A stretch of DNA of 10,098 nt from Crocinitomicaceae bacterium (GTDB lineage: Bacteria > Bacteroidota > Bacteroidia > Flavobacteriales_D > Sanyastnellaceae): contig PBWG01000112.1 in assembly GCA_002729115.1 (NCBI GenBank), positions 1 through 10,098 of the forward strand, written 5' to 3'. Made by a program: the position numbers and the translations under genes. Shown here one piece after another: positions 1-7,028 of the stretch; position 1 is the first letter of the stretch; the number at the start of each line of letters is the position of its first letter. The notes below the pieces were generated by a model. The model was given only the letters and a program-made list of their open reading frames with translations. It ran no database searches and was not told the DNA's origin.

Positions 1-813
1 GCAGGCATTTACGACCCGCTCCTGAACAGCCTCTCGGCCCTCAGCGGCGAAGGGCTCGCCTGCGTCCGACGTGGTGAATTCAAGCTCGCGTGGAAGGCCA
101 TCAACGGCCCGTTCCTGCTGGCCCTTGGCGCAGGCATCCTGACTGCCGTGGTCACCTTGGCCGCGCCACTCCACTGGTTGCTGGAACACGAACCCGTCAT
201 GCTCCGTGCATTTTTCACAGGGCTGGTGGCCGCGTCCGTTCCCTTGGTCGGGCGTCATTTGTCCCCCTGGAACGCGCAAGCCTGGGTTTGGGCCGCCGTG
301 GGATGCGCTGTGGCTGGGTTTGTCACGTCCCTCCCCCCACTGGTGCAATCCACTTCCGCGCTTTGGCTGATGAGCTCTGGCATGCTTGCCATCTGCGCCA
401 TGTTGCTGCCAGGGATTTCTGGGAGCTTCTTGTTGCTCATCCTTGGGGCCTATGCGCCGGTGCTGTCGGCCATCAAGAGCTTCGACGTGACCAAAATTGC
501 AGCCTTTGGCCTCGGCGCCGTGCTGGGACTTCTCGCCTTCAGCAGGGGATTGAAGTGGCTGCTCGCCACCCACAAACGCCCCGCCCTCGCCACCCTTACC
601 GGGTTTTTGGTCGGCTCCCTTCAGGCGTTGTGGCCTTGGAAAGAAGGCGTTCGTCCGTTGTACACCCACAGCGACGGACGTGTGGAATGGCTCTTGGTCA
701 ACGTCTCGCCAGCGCCTGGCGACGTGTGGGCGGCTGCCGCATGGATGTGCCTCGGGGGCGCCGTGGTGTGGGGGATTCACCGTTGGGGCGAGGCGAACAA
801 GCAGGCTTCCTGA
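1..813 (+). CDS. DUF368 family membrane protein (polyprenyl-phosphate translocase family), 5' end outside window
   Basis: The reading frame is open from the first base, so the start lies upstream; 270 residues are visible. The visible part begins with AGIYDPLLNS, which in this family directly follows the N-terminal PGVSGGT-type motif, so probably only a few dozen residues are missing. Several hydrophobic segments follow, and the second family signature, LLPGISGSFLLLILGAY, lies at about 400-450. DUF368 proteins are polytopic inner-membrane proteins; recent work (PopT) showed that members recycle undecaprenyl phosphate across the membrane for peptidoglycan and other envelope polymers. That role is inferred here from family membership only. 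The stop is two bases before the aroE ATG, suggesting co-transcription. No frameshift or truncation is seen in the visible part. Confidence 0.88.
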   Translation, partial: AGIYDPLLNSLSALSGEGLACVRRGEFKLAWKAINGPFLLALGAGILTAVVTLAAPLHWLLEHEPVMLRAFFTGLVAASVPLVGRHLSPWNAQAWVWAAVGCAVAGFVTSLPPLVQSTSALWLMSSGMLAICAMLLPGISGSFLLLILGAYAPVLSAIKSFDVTKIAAFGLGAVLGLLAFSRGLKWLLATHKRPALATLTGFLVGSLQALWPWKEGVRPLYTHSDGRVEWLLVNVSPAPGDVWAAAAWMCLGGAVVWGIHRWGEANKQAS

Positions 814-815
814 CC

Positions 816-1592
816 ATGGCTGGCGTCAAGCGACTTGGACTGATTGGCCACCCTGTGGGCCATTCCCAAAGTCCCCGGTTGTTCGCAGATCGCTTCGAAC
901 GGCTCGGGCGACACGACGTCACCTACGAGACGTTTGACCTGCCCGACATCTCCAACTTTCCTGCCTGGTCACAGGCCCACCCTGACGTGGTTGGGCTGAA
1001 CGTCACCGTCCCCCACAAGTCTGCTGTGCTGCCTTACCTCCATGGTTTGGGAACCGAAGCCGAACAGATCGGCGCCGTCAACACGTTGGTGCGCACACCT
1101 GAAGGATGGGTGGGACACAACACCGACGCTTGGGGGTTCCGGCGCTCGATTCAGCCTTTTTTGAAAAACACCCACGAGCGGGCGTTGGTGCTGGGCACCG
1201 GAGGAAGCGCCGCCGCAATCATCTGGGCGTTGCGCGACGTGGGCATTGACGTGGTGGCGGTCTCCCGGTCGGGCCGAAGCTCGGAAGGCCGGCTGCACGC
1301 GGGCGCGCCCGTGGTCGGCTACGACGAACTCAACCCCGCACTGATTCAGCACCACTTGTTGGTGGTGCATTGCACCCCGGTGGGCATGTCCCCCAGCACC
1401 GAGGACATGGTGACCTTCCCCACTTCCCACTTGGGCGCGGGACACCTTGTGGTGGACTTGGTGTATTCCCCCCCGCAAACCCGCCTGCTTCGCGAAGCCC
1501 AGGCGCAGGGTGCGGTCGTGCTCAACGGCCAAGACATGCTTCGGTTGCAGGCCGACAAGGCCTGGGAAATTTGGGTTGAGGCGGGGGTTTGA
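816..1592 (+). CDS. aroE: Shikimate dehydrogenase (NADP+)
   Basis: This 258-residue cytosolic enzyme reduces 3-dehydroshikimate to shikimate with NADPH, the fourth step of chorismate and aromatic amino acid synthesis. The N-terminal substrate domain has GHPVGHSQSP (11-20, with the two substrate-binding serines S17 and S19), NVTVPHK (62-68, catalytic K68), IGAVNTLV (85-92) and NTD (102-104, catalytic D104). The Rossmann domain has VLGTGGSAAA (125-134), CTPVGM (186-191) and DLVYSPP (214-220), and the C-terminal NGQDMLRLQA (237-246) is typical. In place of the common NRT cofactor motif there is SRS (150-152), so a single arginine may be the main 2'-phosphate contact. The frame is open upstream to about position 90, but the ATG at 816, two bases after the DUF368 stop, puts the GHPVGHS motif at the expected distance. 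The length is normal for the family. Confidence 0.96.
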   Translation: MAGVKRLGLIGHPVGHSQSPRLFADRFERLGRHDVTYETFDLPDISNFPAWSQAHPDVVGLNVTVPHKSAVLPYLHGLGTEAEQIGAVNTLVRTPEGWVGHNTDAWGFRRSIQPFLKNTHERALVLGTGGSAAAIIWALRDVGIDVVAVSRSGRSSEGRLHAGAPVVGYDELNPALIQHHLLVVHCTPVGMSPSTEDMVTFPTSHLGAGHLVVDLVYSPPQTRLLREAQAQGAVVLNGQDMLRLQADKAWEIWVEAGV

Positions 1593-1616
1593 CCTTGACG
1601 CTTCACTGTACTTTTG
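1588..1616 (+). promoter_or_regulatory. Bacteroidota-type promoter for murQ (TTTG, 17-base spacer, TACTTTTG)
   Basis: TACTTTTG at 1609-1616 matches the Bacteroidota -7 consensus TAnnTTTG at every specified base. TTTG at 1588-1591 matches the -33 element, with 17 bases between the two. Transcription would be expected to start around 1621-1624, leaving a leader of roughly ten bases before the murQ ATG at 1632. The -33 element overlaps the last codons and stop of aroE. This suggests that murQ and the gene after it can be transcribed separately from DUF368-aroE. The match is sequence-based only. Confidence 0.6.
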
Positions 1617-1631
1617 AGCGAGACCCCAACC

Positions 1632-2456
1632 ATGGCTTCAGACCCCAACACGCTGCCCCCCACGGAACAACCTGGTGCGTTCAACGACCTCCAAAACATG
1701 GACGTTCATGAACTCTTGGGCGCCATGCACCAAGTGGATCACGACGTTCAACCGGCCGTGGAAGCGGCCCTGCCTGCGCTGGCGGGACTCGTCGAAGCCT
1801 TGGTCCCACGCATGGCTCAGGGAGGACGGTTGTTTTACTTGGGGGCAGGGACCAGCGGCCGCCTCGGGGTGGTCGACGCCAGCGAATGTCCACCCACCTT
1901 CGGGGTGCCCCATGGCGTGGTGGTGGGCATCATGGCAGGAGGAGACACCGCCATCCGCCGGGCGGTGGAGGGGGCCGAAGACGACGAAGCGCAAGGTTGG
2001 CGAGACTTGGAATCGCACCATTTGACAGAACACGACACCGTGGTCGGGATCGCCGCCAGTGGACGAACCCCTTACGTGGTCGGTGCGCTGAACCAAGCAC
2101 GGAAACATGGCTTGCTGACAGGGTGCGTCACATGCAACCCGGACAGCCTGGTTGTCGGGGCGTGCGACCATCCAATCGTGGCGGTCACGGGACCGGAATT
2201 CGTGACGGGGTCGACCCGCATGAAAGCGGGAACGGCCACCAAACTTCTCCTCAATAGGCTCACGACGGCCGCGATGATTCGACTCGGCCACGTGCAAGGC
2301 AACCGCATGGTGGACATGCAGCTTTCCAACGCCAAGTTGGTGGAACGTGGCTCCAGAATGGTCTCCGATGCCACGGGGTTGAACATGGCAGAAGCTGAAG
2401 CGCTTTTGTTGTCCCACGGCAGCGTGCGCGCCGCCGTGGCGGCCCACAAGGACTGA
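1632..2456 (+). CDS. murQ: N-acetylmuramic acid 6-phosphate etherase
   Basis: This 274-residue SIS-domain enzyme cleaves the lactyl ether of MurNAc-6-phosphate to give GlcNAc-6-phosphate and D-lactate, feeding peptidoglycan sugar back into metabolism. Family motifs seen: GGRLFYLGAGTSGRLGV (64-80, phosphosugar site), DASECPPTFG (82-91) with E85 as the catalytic acid (E83 in E. coli), E116 in GAEDDE (second glutamate), VVGIAASGRTPYV (137-149), and TGSTRMKAGTATK (192-204). The upstream frame also allows a TTG start at 1614, but that codon lies inside the TACTTTTG promoter element, so the ATG at 1632 is preferred. The length is slightly below the roughly 300 residues of E. coli MurQ but normal for Bacteroidota. 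No PTS or kinase gene is adjacent, so the source of MurNAc-6-phosphate is not shown here. Confidence 0.95.
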   Translation: MASDPNTLPPTEQPGAFNDLQNMDVHELLGAMHQVDHDVQPAVEAALPALAGLVEALVPRMAQGGRLFYLGAGTSGRLGVVDASECPPTFGVPHGVVVGIMAGGDTAIRRAVEGAEDDEAQGWRDLESHHLTEHDTVVGIAASGRTPYVVGALNQARKHGLLTGCVTCNPDSLVVGACDHPIVAVTGPEFVTGSTRMKAGTATKLLLNRLTTAAMIRLGHVQGNRMVDMQLSNAKLVERGSRMVSDATGLNMAEAEALLLSHGSVRAAVAAHKD

Positions 2457-2459
2457 CCC

Positions 2460-3041
2460 ATGCACGCTCTTGAACCCTACTACGCCTGGCGCAACCACTA
2501 CGTGGCGAGCCAAGACCCCCAAAGTCCGTTTTACGACCGGGTGTACAACGAGTTTGCCTACCACCTCAAGGTCTACAACCATTTCATCCACCCGCAGTGG
2601 GATGAGTTTGGAAGCCAAACGCTCTACACGAAAATCCTGTACGCGGATTACGACGAGGGATACGCCATCCTCGAATTCATCGGCGAGTGGAACGATTGCC
2701 TGTTCAACGACATCATGCTGCTCAAGCGAGAAGTCATTGACCCATTGATGGCCGGTGGGGTGACCAAGTTTGTGCTCATTGGCGAGAACGTCCTCAACTT
2801 CCACCACAGCGACGACGCGTACTACGAAGAGTGGTTCGACGAGGTGGTGGAGGACGACGGGTGGATTGCCCTGCTGAACTTCCGTGAACACGTGTTGGCG
2901 GACATGCAAGCCATCGAACTCGATTCCTACTTCGTCCTGGGCGGGGAATTGAACGAGCTCGGGTGGCGCACGTTCACCCCAGAGCAGCTGTGCAGACGCA
3001 TCGACGATTGCGTGGAACAACGCTGGGGGCTGCTGGGCTGA
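2460..3041 (+). CDS. Conserved Bacteroidota protein of unknown function (193 aa)
   Basis: The ATG is three bases after the murQ stop, so the two are probably co-transcribed. The protein has 193 residues, no signal peptide and no membrane segment, so it is likely cytosolic. It is markedly acidic and rich in aromatic residues: Tyr and Trp in the first 70 residues (YYAW 7-10, SPFYDRVYNEF 22-32, HPQWDEFGSQTLY 44-56), EFIGEWND (72-79), VTKFVLIGENVLNFH (101-115) and the acidic stretch DDAYYEEWFDEVVEDDGW (118-135). It resembles a hypothetical protein I recall from many Bacteroidota genomes, but I know of no assigned function. The alternation of hydrophobic strands and helices around 66-115 could be a small alpha/beta domain; this is inference only. 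Whether its place behind murQ means a link to wall recycling is unknown. Confidence 0.85.
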   Translation: MHALEPYYAWRNHYVASQDPQSPFYDRVYNEFAYHLKVYNHFIHPQWDEFGSQTLYTKILYADYDEGYAILEFIGEWNDCLFNDIMLLKREVIDPLMAGGVTKFVLIGENVLNFHHSDDAYYEEWFDEVVEDDGWIALLNFREHVLADMQAIELDSYFVLGGELNELGWRTFTPEQLCRRIDDCVEQRWGLLG

Positions 3042-3062
3042 ATCCAGCGCCGGTAGGGACCG

Positions 3063-4175
3063 TCAACCCTTGGCCTGGCCCTTTTGCCATGCCTCCCACG
3101 CCTCTCGGTCTGAGGCGAAATGAAAATCGTTCGGCTTGAGTGTGTCGACGTCGCGCCAGCCCAGTTTTTGGTCCATCATGGGCACGCCTTTGCCAAACAC
3201 GTCTTCCAACATGCCGTCGTCCTCAAAGCGCACAGGCCCATCCAAATGGGCCAGATGGTGGATGGCCAACACCTGATGGTTCTCGTCGAAGGAGCTGATG
3301 TGGGCCTTTCTGCTGACGTGCAACAACGCGTCCACCGTCACGGGTTGGCCCAACTCTTCCAGGGCCTCACGCCGGATGGCCGCAACTGGCCCTTCGCCCC
3401 ACTCCACACCTCCACCAGGGAATTTCATGACCCCACCCATCGGCAGCCGTTCGTAGGACACCAAGACCCTCCCCTCCTGCACCACAACCATGTAGGCCCG
3501 GACGTTGAAGCGGCCTTGGGGGCGGGCCACTTTGGTGGCGCGCAGCATTTCTCGCTTGCCTGGGGGGCCGGGGATTCGGTCCACCTGGAATCCCGCCTCT
3601 TCCATGGTCCGACGGACGTCGCCTTTGGCGCAGTAGGTCACCAATTGACCGCCTGGCTTGAGCGCCCACCGCATTCGGTCCATCACAGGAACGGTCCACA
3701 ACTCGGGTTGTGCCGCAGGGGCGAAGGCGTCGAAGTACACCACGTCGGCCCAGCCCTCCTCCAAGGCCGCGTCCATGACGCCGGCGTCGATTCTGGAGAA
3801 GTCCATGTGACCGTCGATGTGACGCCCCGCCAGGATGTTCTTGAGCACCTCTTCTGGCACCTCGGTGAGCGCAGCGTGGCCGAGCGGTTCCACGTCCGCC
3901 CAACTCAAAGGCTTGGGTTCGAGGCTTCGGACGACCACCTGACGATTGGCAGCCCGGGCCCGCACCCAGGCGTCCAAGACGTTGAGTCCAGTTCCGAGGC
4001 CCACCTCCAAAATGTGAATGGGTCCCTCAGGTTGCCGCGCACAAGCCTCGTCCAAGCCCATGGCCCCAAACACGTGTTGCGTCTCCGCCCACGCGCCATG
4101 AACGCTGTGGTAGAACACGTCCATCTCCGGATTGTGGAGGGTGTGGCTTCCGTCTTTGGTCTCACGCAACTTCAC
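3063..4175 (-). CDS. mnmD: MnmD tRNA (mnm5s2U34) methyltransferase fused to a C-terminal Nudix hydrolase domain
   Basis: Residues 1 to about 215 form an MnmD/MnmC2-type SAM methyltransferase, which makes mnm5s2U34 in tRNA from the aminomethyl intermediate. Seen: KDGSHTL (7-13), HSVHGAWAETQHVF (23-36), the SAM loop LEVGLGTGLN (56-65), DAFAPAAQPELW (149-160), TYCAKGDVRR (180-189) and PGPPGKREML (202-211), the usual C-terminus of the family. Instead of stopping, the frame continues into a Nudix domain (about 222-370) starting FNVRAYMVVV and carrying an intact Nudix box at 255-277 (Gx5Ex7REALEELG). In E. coli this methyltransferase is instead joined to an FAD oxidase. I chose GTG 4175 because it places DGSHT near the N-terminus as in relatives and starts ten bases after the TIGR02757 stop. 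An ATG at 4229 would add 18 unrelated residues overlapping that gene. The Nudix substrate is unknown. Confidence 0.9.
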   Translation of the reverse strand: MKLRETKDGSHTLHNPEMDVFYHSVHGAWAETQHVFGAMGLDEACARQPEGPIHILEVGLGTGLNVLDAWVRARAANRQVVVRSLEPKPLSWADVEPLGHAALTEVPEEVLKNILAGRHIDGHMDFSRIDAGVMDAALEEGWADVVYFDAFAPAAQPELWTVPVMDRMRWALKPGGQLVTYCAKGDVRRTMEEAGFQVDRIPGPPGKREMLRATKVARPQGRFNVRAYMVVVQEGRVLVSYERLPMGGVMKFPGGGVEWGEGPVAAIRREALEELGQPVTVDALLHVSRKAHISSFDENHQVLAIHHLAHLDGPVRFEDDGMLEDVFGKGVPMMDQKLGWRDVDTLKPNDFHFASDREAWEAWQKGQAKG

Positions 4176-4185
4176 CGCGCAAAGG

Positions 4186-4965
4186 TCAAAATCCTTCCAT
4201 CGCCCCCAACCCAAACAGCGCAAAATCAAGCCGGACCGGGTCCTGGGGATCGATTTCCCGCAAGGACGCCGTCAACTCGTCCACCGCCCTCCAGTCGTTG
4301 GCTTTTCGCGTCAAAAGGCCAAGCTTGCGCCCCACGTTGCTGGTGTGCACGTCCAACGGGATGTGCAAATCCTGCGGCTTGAACGAAGACCAAAGCCCCA
4401 AGTCCACCCCGCGCGTCGACGGCCGAACCATCCATCGCAAGAACATGTTGAGGCGCTTGGCAGCGGAACCTGCATAGGGGTTGGCCACGTGTTTTTTGGT
4501 GCGTGGCGCCACCCCGGTTTGGGCCATGAATGCGCGGTGGAATCCAGCCAGCATCGGCTTGATGCCGGCGGGGCCTTCACCTCCAGGCGCGTGCTCCTGA
4601 AAGGCCGCTTCCAGGCTTCCGTGCGTTCGCATCAACCCCCGCAAGGCCCGCATGAACCCACGTGCGTCCTCGGCTTGGAAGGTGCGGTGCACGAACCCAT
4701 CGAACGCCTTGAGGTCCGCCTCCTCGTGCTCCAGGACAAATTGCCCAGGCGCATGGTCCATGCACTCCATCAACTTGTCCAAGCTTTTCAGGATAGACAC
4801 CCGGTTGCCCCAAGCCAACGTCGCCGCCAAGAATGCAGACACTTCGACGTCTTCTCGACGCGAGAATCGGTGCGGCACGGAAAGGGGGTCGTGCGGAATG
4901 AAATCCGGCACCTCGTACTGCGAAGCTTTCTCCCACAAAAAGTCCTTGAGTTCCCCCTGGGTCAT
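4186..4965 (-). CDS. TIGR02757 family protein (DUF2400)
   Basis: This 259-residue soluble protein matches the TIGR02757/PF09674 family, common in Bacteroidota and of unproven function. Recognisable signatures: DPLSVPHRFSRREDVEV (26-42), FLAATLAWGNRVSILKSL (45-62), SAAKRLNMFLRWMVR (167-181), VDLGLW (187-192), LHIPLDVHTSNVGRKLGLL (200-218) and DPQDPVRLDFALFGLG (239-254). The LDVHTSNVGRK segment recalls the VDTHVxR stretch of helix-hairpin-helix DNA glycosylases of the Nth type, which would hint at nucleic acid binding; this resemblance is my inference. The start is the ATG at 4965, in a 29-base gap from the divergent BatA gene. It lies upstream of the mnmD-Nudix gene on the same strand and is probably co-transcribed with it. 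Length is as expected for the family. Confidence 0.92.
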   Translation of the reverse strand: MTQGELKDFLWEKASQYEVPDFIPHDPLSVPHRFSRREDVEVSAFLAATLAWGNRVSILKSLDKLMECMDHAPGQFVLEHEEADLKAFDGFVHRTFQAEDARGFMRALRGLMRTHGSLEAAFQEHAPGGEGPAGIKPMLAGFHRAFMAQTGVAPRTKKHVANPYAGSAAKRLNMFLRWMVRPSTRGVDLGLWSSFKPQDLHIPLDVHTSNVGRKLGLLTRKANDWRAVDELTASLREIDPQDPVRLDFALFGLGAMEGF

Positions 4966-4994
4966 GCCGCAAAAATCGGGCTAAATTCGCGTCT
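4966..4994. promoter_or_regulatory. Compact divergent promoter region with two -7-like elements
   Basis: This is the whole gap between two divergent genes. On the minus strand GATTTTTG (4977 down to 4970) matches seven-eighths of TAnnTTTG and ends four bases before the TIGR02757 ATG. On the plus strand TAAATTCG (4982-4989) also has one mismatch and ends five bases before the BatA GTG. If both are real -7 elements, both transcripts would start at or almost at the start codon. I see no TTTG/TTG -33 element at 17 bases for either, which weakens the call; any upstream contacts would lie inside the opposite gene. Confidence 0.3.
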
Positions 4995-7028
4995 GTGTGG
5001 GGTCGTCCTGACATACTCTGGGGTTTGCTGGCGCTCGCCATCCCTGTGGCCTTGCACTTGCTCCAGCTTCGGCGCTTCAAACGTGTGGCCTTCTCCAACG
5101 TGGCCTTCCTCCGTGACGTCCGAAAAGAGACCCGCTCTCGCCACAGGCTCAGGAATTTGTTGATTCTTCTGGCGCGGCTTCTGGCTTTCGGATGCTTGAT
5201 TTTGGCCTTTGCGGACCCCATGTTGACGCCAGAATCGAAGGCGGGAGAAGCGGGCCGCAATGCCGTGTCCATTTATGTCGACACCAGCCCCTCCATGATG
5301 GCGTCGGGCGAATCGGCTCCGTTGCTGCAAGAAGCCAAAGGGAAAGCCAACGCGTTGGTGGAATCCTTCGCGGAGACCGACTTGTTCCACGTCTTCACGA
5401 GCGGATTTTCAGGACAAGACCAACGGTTTTTGACGCAGCCGGAGGCCCTTGAACGCATCGCCTCGATCCAACTTTCCTCCCACAGCCCAGGCCTGGAATC
5501 CGTGATGGAAAGGTCTCTGGACCAACTGGGGCGGGCTGAATCGGTTTCACGACGCGCGTTTTGGATCAGCGATGTGCAAGAGAGCAGCCACGAGGTGAAC
5601 ACCATGATGCCACCAGACACCACGGTGTCGTGGCACCTCCTTCCTGTCCAAGCGAACCCCTCGCCCAACTTGTGGGTGGATTCGGTGTGGTTCGAAACGC
5701 CGTTGGCCCTGCCCGACCGCGAGGCTGAATTGCACGTTCGAATTGGCCACGACGCCCGCGACGGGGTGGACGGCCTGCCCTTGCAACTGCGCGTGGACGG
5801 GGTGCCTGAAGCCTTGGGGTCCTTCAATGTGGTTCCCGGCATGCCCACAGACACCGTGCTTCGATTCACCCACGGCGCACCTGGCCCGCACCTGGTGGAG
5901 GTGCGCCTCGACGACGCCCCGGTGTCGTTTGACGACGTGCACCACGTCGGATACAACGTCTCCTCGGGCGTGAAAGCGTTGCATTGGTCGGGCGGCGCGT
6001 TGCAAGACAAAACGACGCAAGCCGTGCAACAAGCGTTCGAATCCTCGGACGGCCTTGTCGAGGTGGATTGGGTGCAATCCTTGCCGACTTCTCCGGCGTT
6101 GATGGGCTACGACTTGTTGGTCGTCCACGCCATCGACGAGCCTTCCCTGGGGGCCGTGTCTTTGGTGCGCGAATTCATGTCGCTTGGCGGGACCGTCATG
6201 GTGTTGCCGGACAGCATGGCCAGCGGATTGTCTTGGGTGGCGGGAGAGGCTTCTTGGGTGCGAGGGGAAGGTCGTGTGACCGAAGTGCAGTGGTCGCACC
6301 CGTTGTTCAAGCCCGTGTTCAGAAGCGTGCCTTCCCGAGTGGACTGGCCGGCCTACGACCGCATCCTCGACAGGCGTCCAAGGGCCCAAGAAGAAGTGTT
6401 GGCCACCGCGGCCAACGGCCTGCCCTACCTGACCCGAATGCCTTCCGAGGAGGGAGGCGACCTCTACCTCCTTGGGACGTGTTTGGAAACGGGGAATTTC
6501 GTGAGACACGGGCTCTTCGTTCCCACGCTTTTGAGGGTGGCTGAATCTGCACGCCACGGCGCGGCCCTGGCCCAACGGCTGGACGACACTGAAGCGCTGA
6601 CAGTCCCAAGGCAACCTGGACAGCGACGCGACCACACCTGGCGCATCGTGGGTGTCGAGGGTGTGCAGGTTGTGCCAGAGCCGAGAAGCACGCCGCAAGG
6701 CACGTCCCTGCGCTGGGGCGGCGCCTTGACCGAACCCGGAGGGTACACCGTGCTTCGCAACGACACGGCCGTGGCCACCTTCGGACTCAACCACTCCCCC
6801 AACGAGTCCAACCTGGCCGTTTGGGACGTGGAGGCCTGGCGCGATCGCACTGTCTCCTTGGGCTGGCCAGAAATTCAGATTTGGACCCAACCAGAAGGCC
6901 AACTCCGAAACTTGGTGGAACAACACATCTCTGGCAAGCGCTTGGCGTGGTACTTTTTCGCCGCAGCCCTCATGGCCTTGGCTTTCGAAACTTTACTCCT
7001 TCGCAGATGGAACAAGCTCTTCTCCTGA
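4995..7028 (+). CDS. BatA/VWA domain-containing membrane protein
   Basis: This 677-residue protein has the N-terminal BatA-type layout: a first membrane segment (about 7-24), the basic stretch LRRFKRVAFSNVAFLRDVRK (25-44), and a second membrane segment (about 54-73). It then has a von Willebrand A-like domain whose MIDAS motif DTSPS (96-100) is complete, with a further aspartate in FWISDVQ (189-195). A middle region probably contains beta-sandwich repeats. Around 325-405 there is an alpha/beta segment resembling the glutamine-amidotransferase-like fold of related proteins (YDLLVVHAID, 372-381; GGTVMVLPD, 398-406). A C-terminal membrane helix (about 650-671) ends in LLLRRWNKLFS. The large domain probably faces the periplasm. 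Bat proteins are linked to stress tolerance and MoxR-type systems, but no MoxR gene is present here and the role is unknown. The GTG start fits the family N-terminus (four residues before the conserved P); no in-frame ATG is nearby. Confidence 0.9.
   Translation: MWGRPDILWGLLALAIPVALHLLQLRRFKRVAFSNVAFLRDVRKETRSRHRLRNLLILLARLLAFGCLILAFADPMLTPESKAGEAGRNAVSIYVDTSPSMMASGESAPLLQEAKGKANALVESFAETDLFHVFTSGFSGQDQRFLTQPEALERIASIQLSSHSPGLESVMERSLDQLGRAESVSRRAFWISDVQESSHEVNTMMPPDTTVSWHLLPVQANPSPNLWVDSVWFETPLALPDREAELHVRIGHDARDGVDGLPLQLRVDGVPEALGSFNVVPGMPTDTVLRFTHGAPGPHLVEVRLDDAPVSFDDVHHVGYNVSSGVKALHWSGGALQDKTTQAVQQAFESSDGLVEVDWVQSLPTSPALMGYDLLVVHAIDEPSLGAVSLVREFMSLGGTVMVLPDSMASGLSWVAGEASWVRGEGRVTEVQWSHPLFKPVFRSVPSRVDWPAYDRILDRRPRAQEEVLATAANGLPYLTRMPSEEGGDLYLLGTCLETGNFVRHGLFVPTLLRVAESARHGAALAQRLDDTEALTVPRQPGQRRDHTWRIVGVEGVQVVPEPRSTPQGTSLRWGGALTEPGGYTVLRNDTAVATFGLNHSPNESNLAVWDVEAWRDRTVSLGWPEIQIWTQPEGQLRNLVEQHISGKRLAWYFFAAALMALAFETLLLRRWNKLFS

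Noticed and set aside
90-815. In-frame upstream extension of aroE over the DUF368 gene
   Set aside because: The extension is an off-frame reading of DUF368 with no homology; aroE family motifs begin just after the ATG at 816.
1638-3020. Open frame of 460 codons on the minus strand across murQ and the 193-residue gene
   Set aside because: It is antisense to well-supported genes and its translation shows no recognisable motif and an abnormal His/Val-rich composition.
3042-3062. Possible terminator between the convergent 193-residue gene and mnmD-Nudix
   Set aside because: The 21-base gap has no convincing inverted repeat and no T run.
4176-4229. ATG start at 4229 for the mnmD-Nudix gene
   Set aside because: It would add 18 residues not seen in the family and overlap TIGR02757 by 44 bases. 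The GTG at 4175 fits better, although the ATG cannot be fully excluded.
3120-4382. Long open frame (420 codons) on the plus strand, antisense to mnmD-Nudix and TIGR02757
   Set aside because: It mirrors two genes with clear family motifs; its own translation is His/Pro/Arg-rich without domains, typical of GC-rich shadow frames.
5547-6926. Open frame of 459 codons on the minus strand inside the BatA/VWA gene
   Set aside because: It is a shadow of the BatA gene with no domain signal and His/Arg/Gln-rich low-information sequence.
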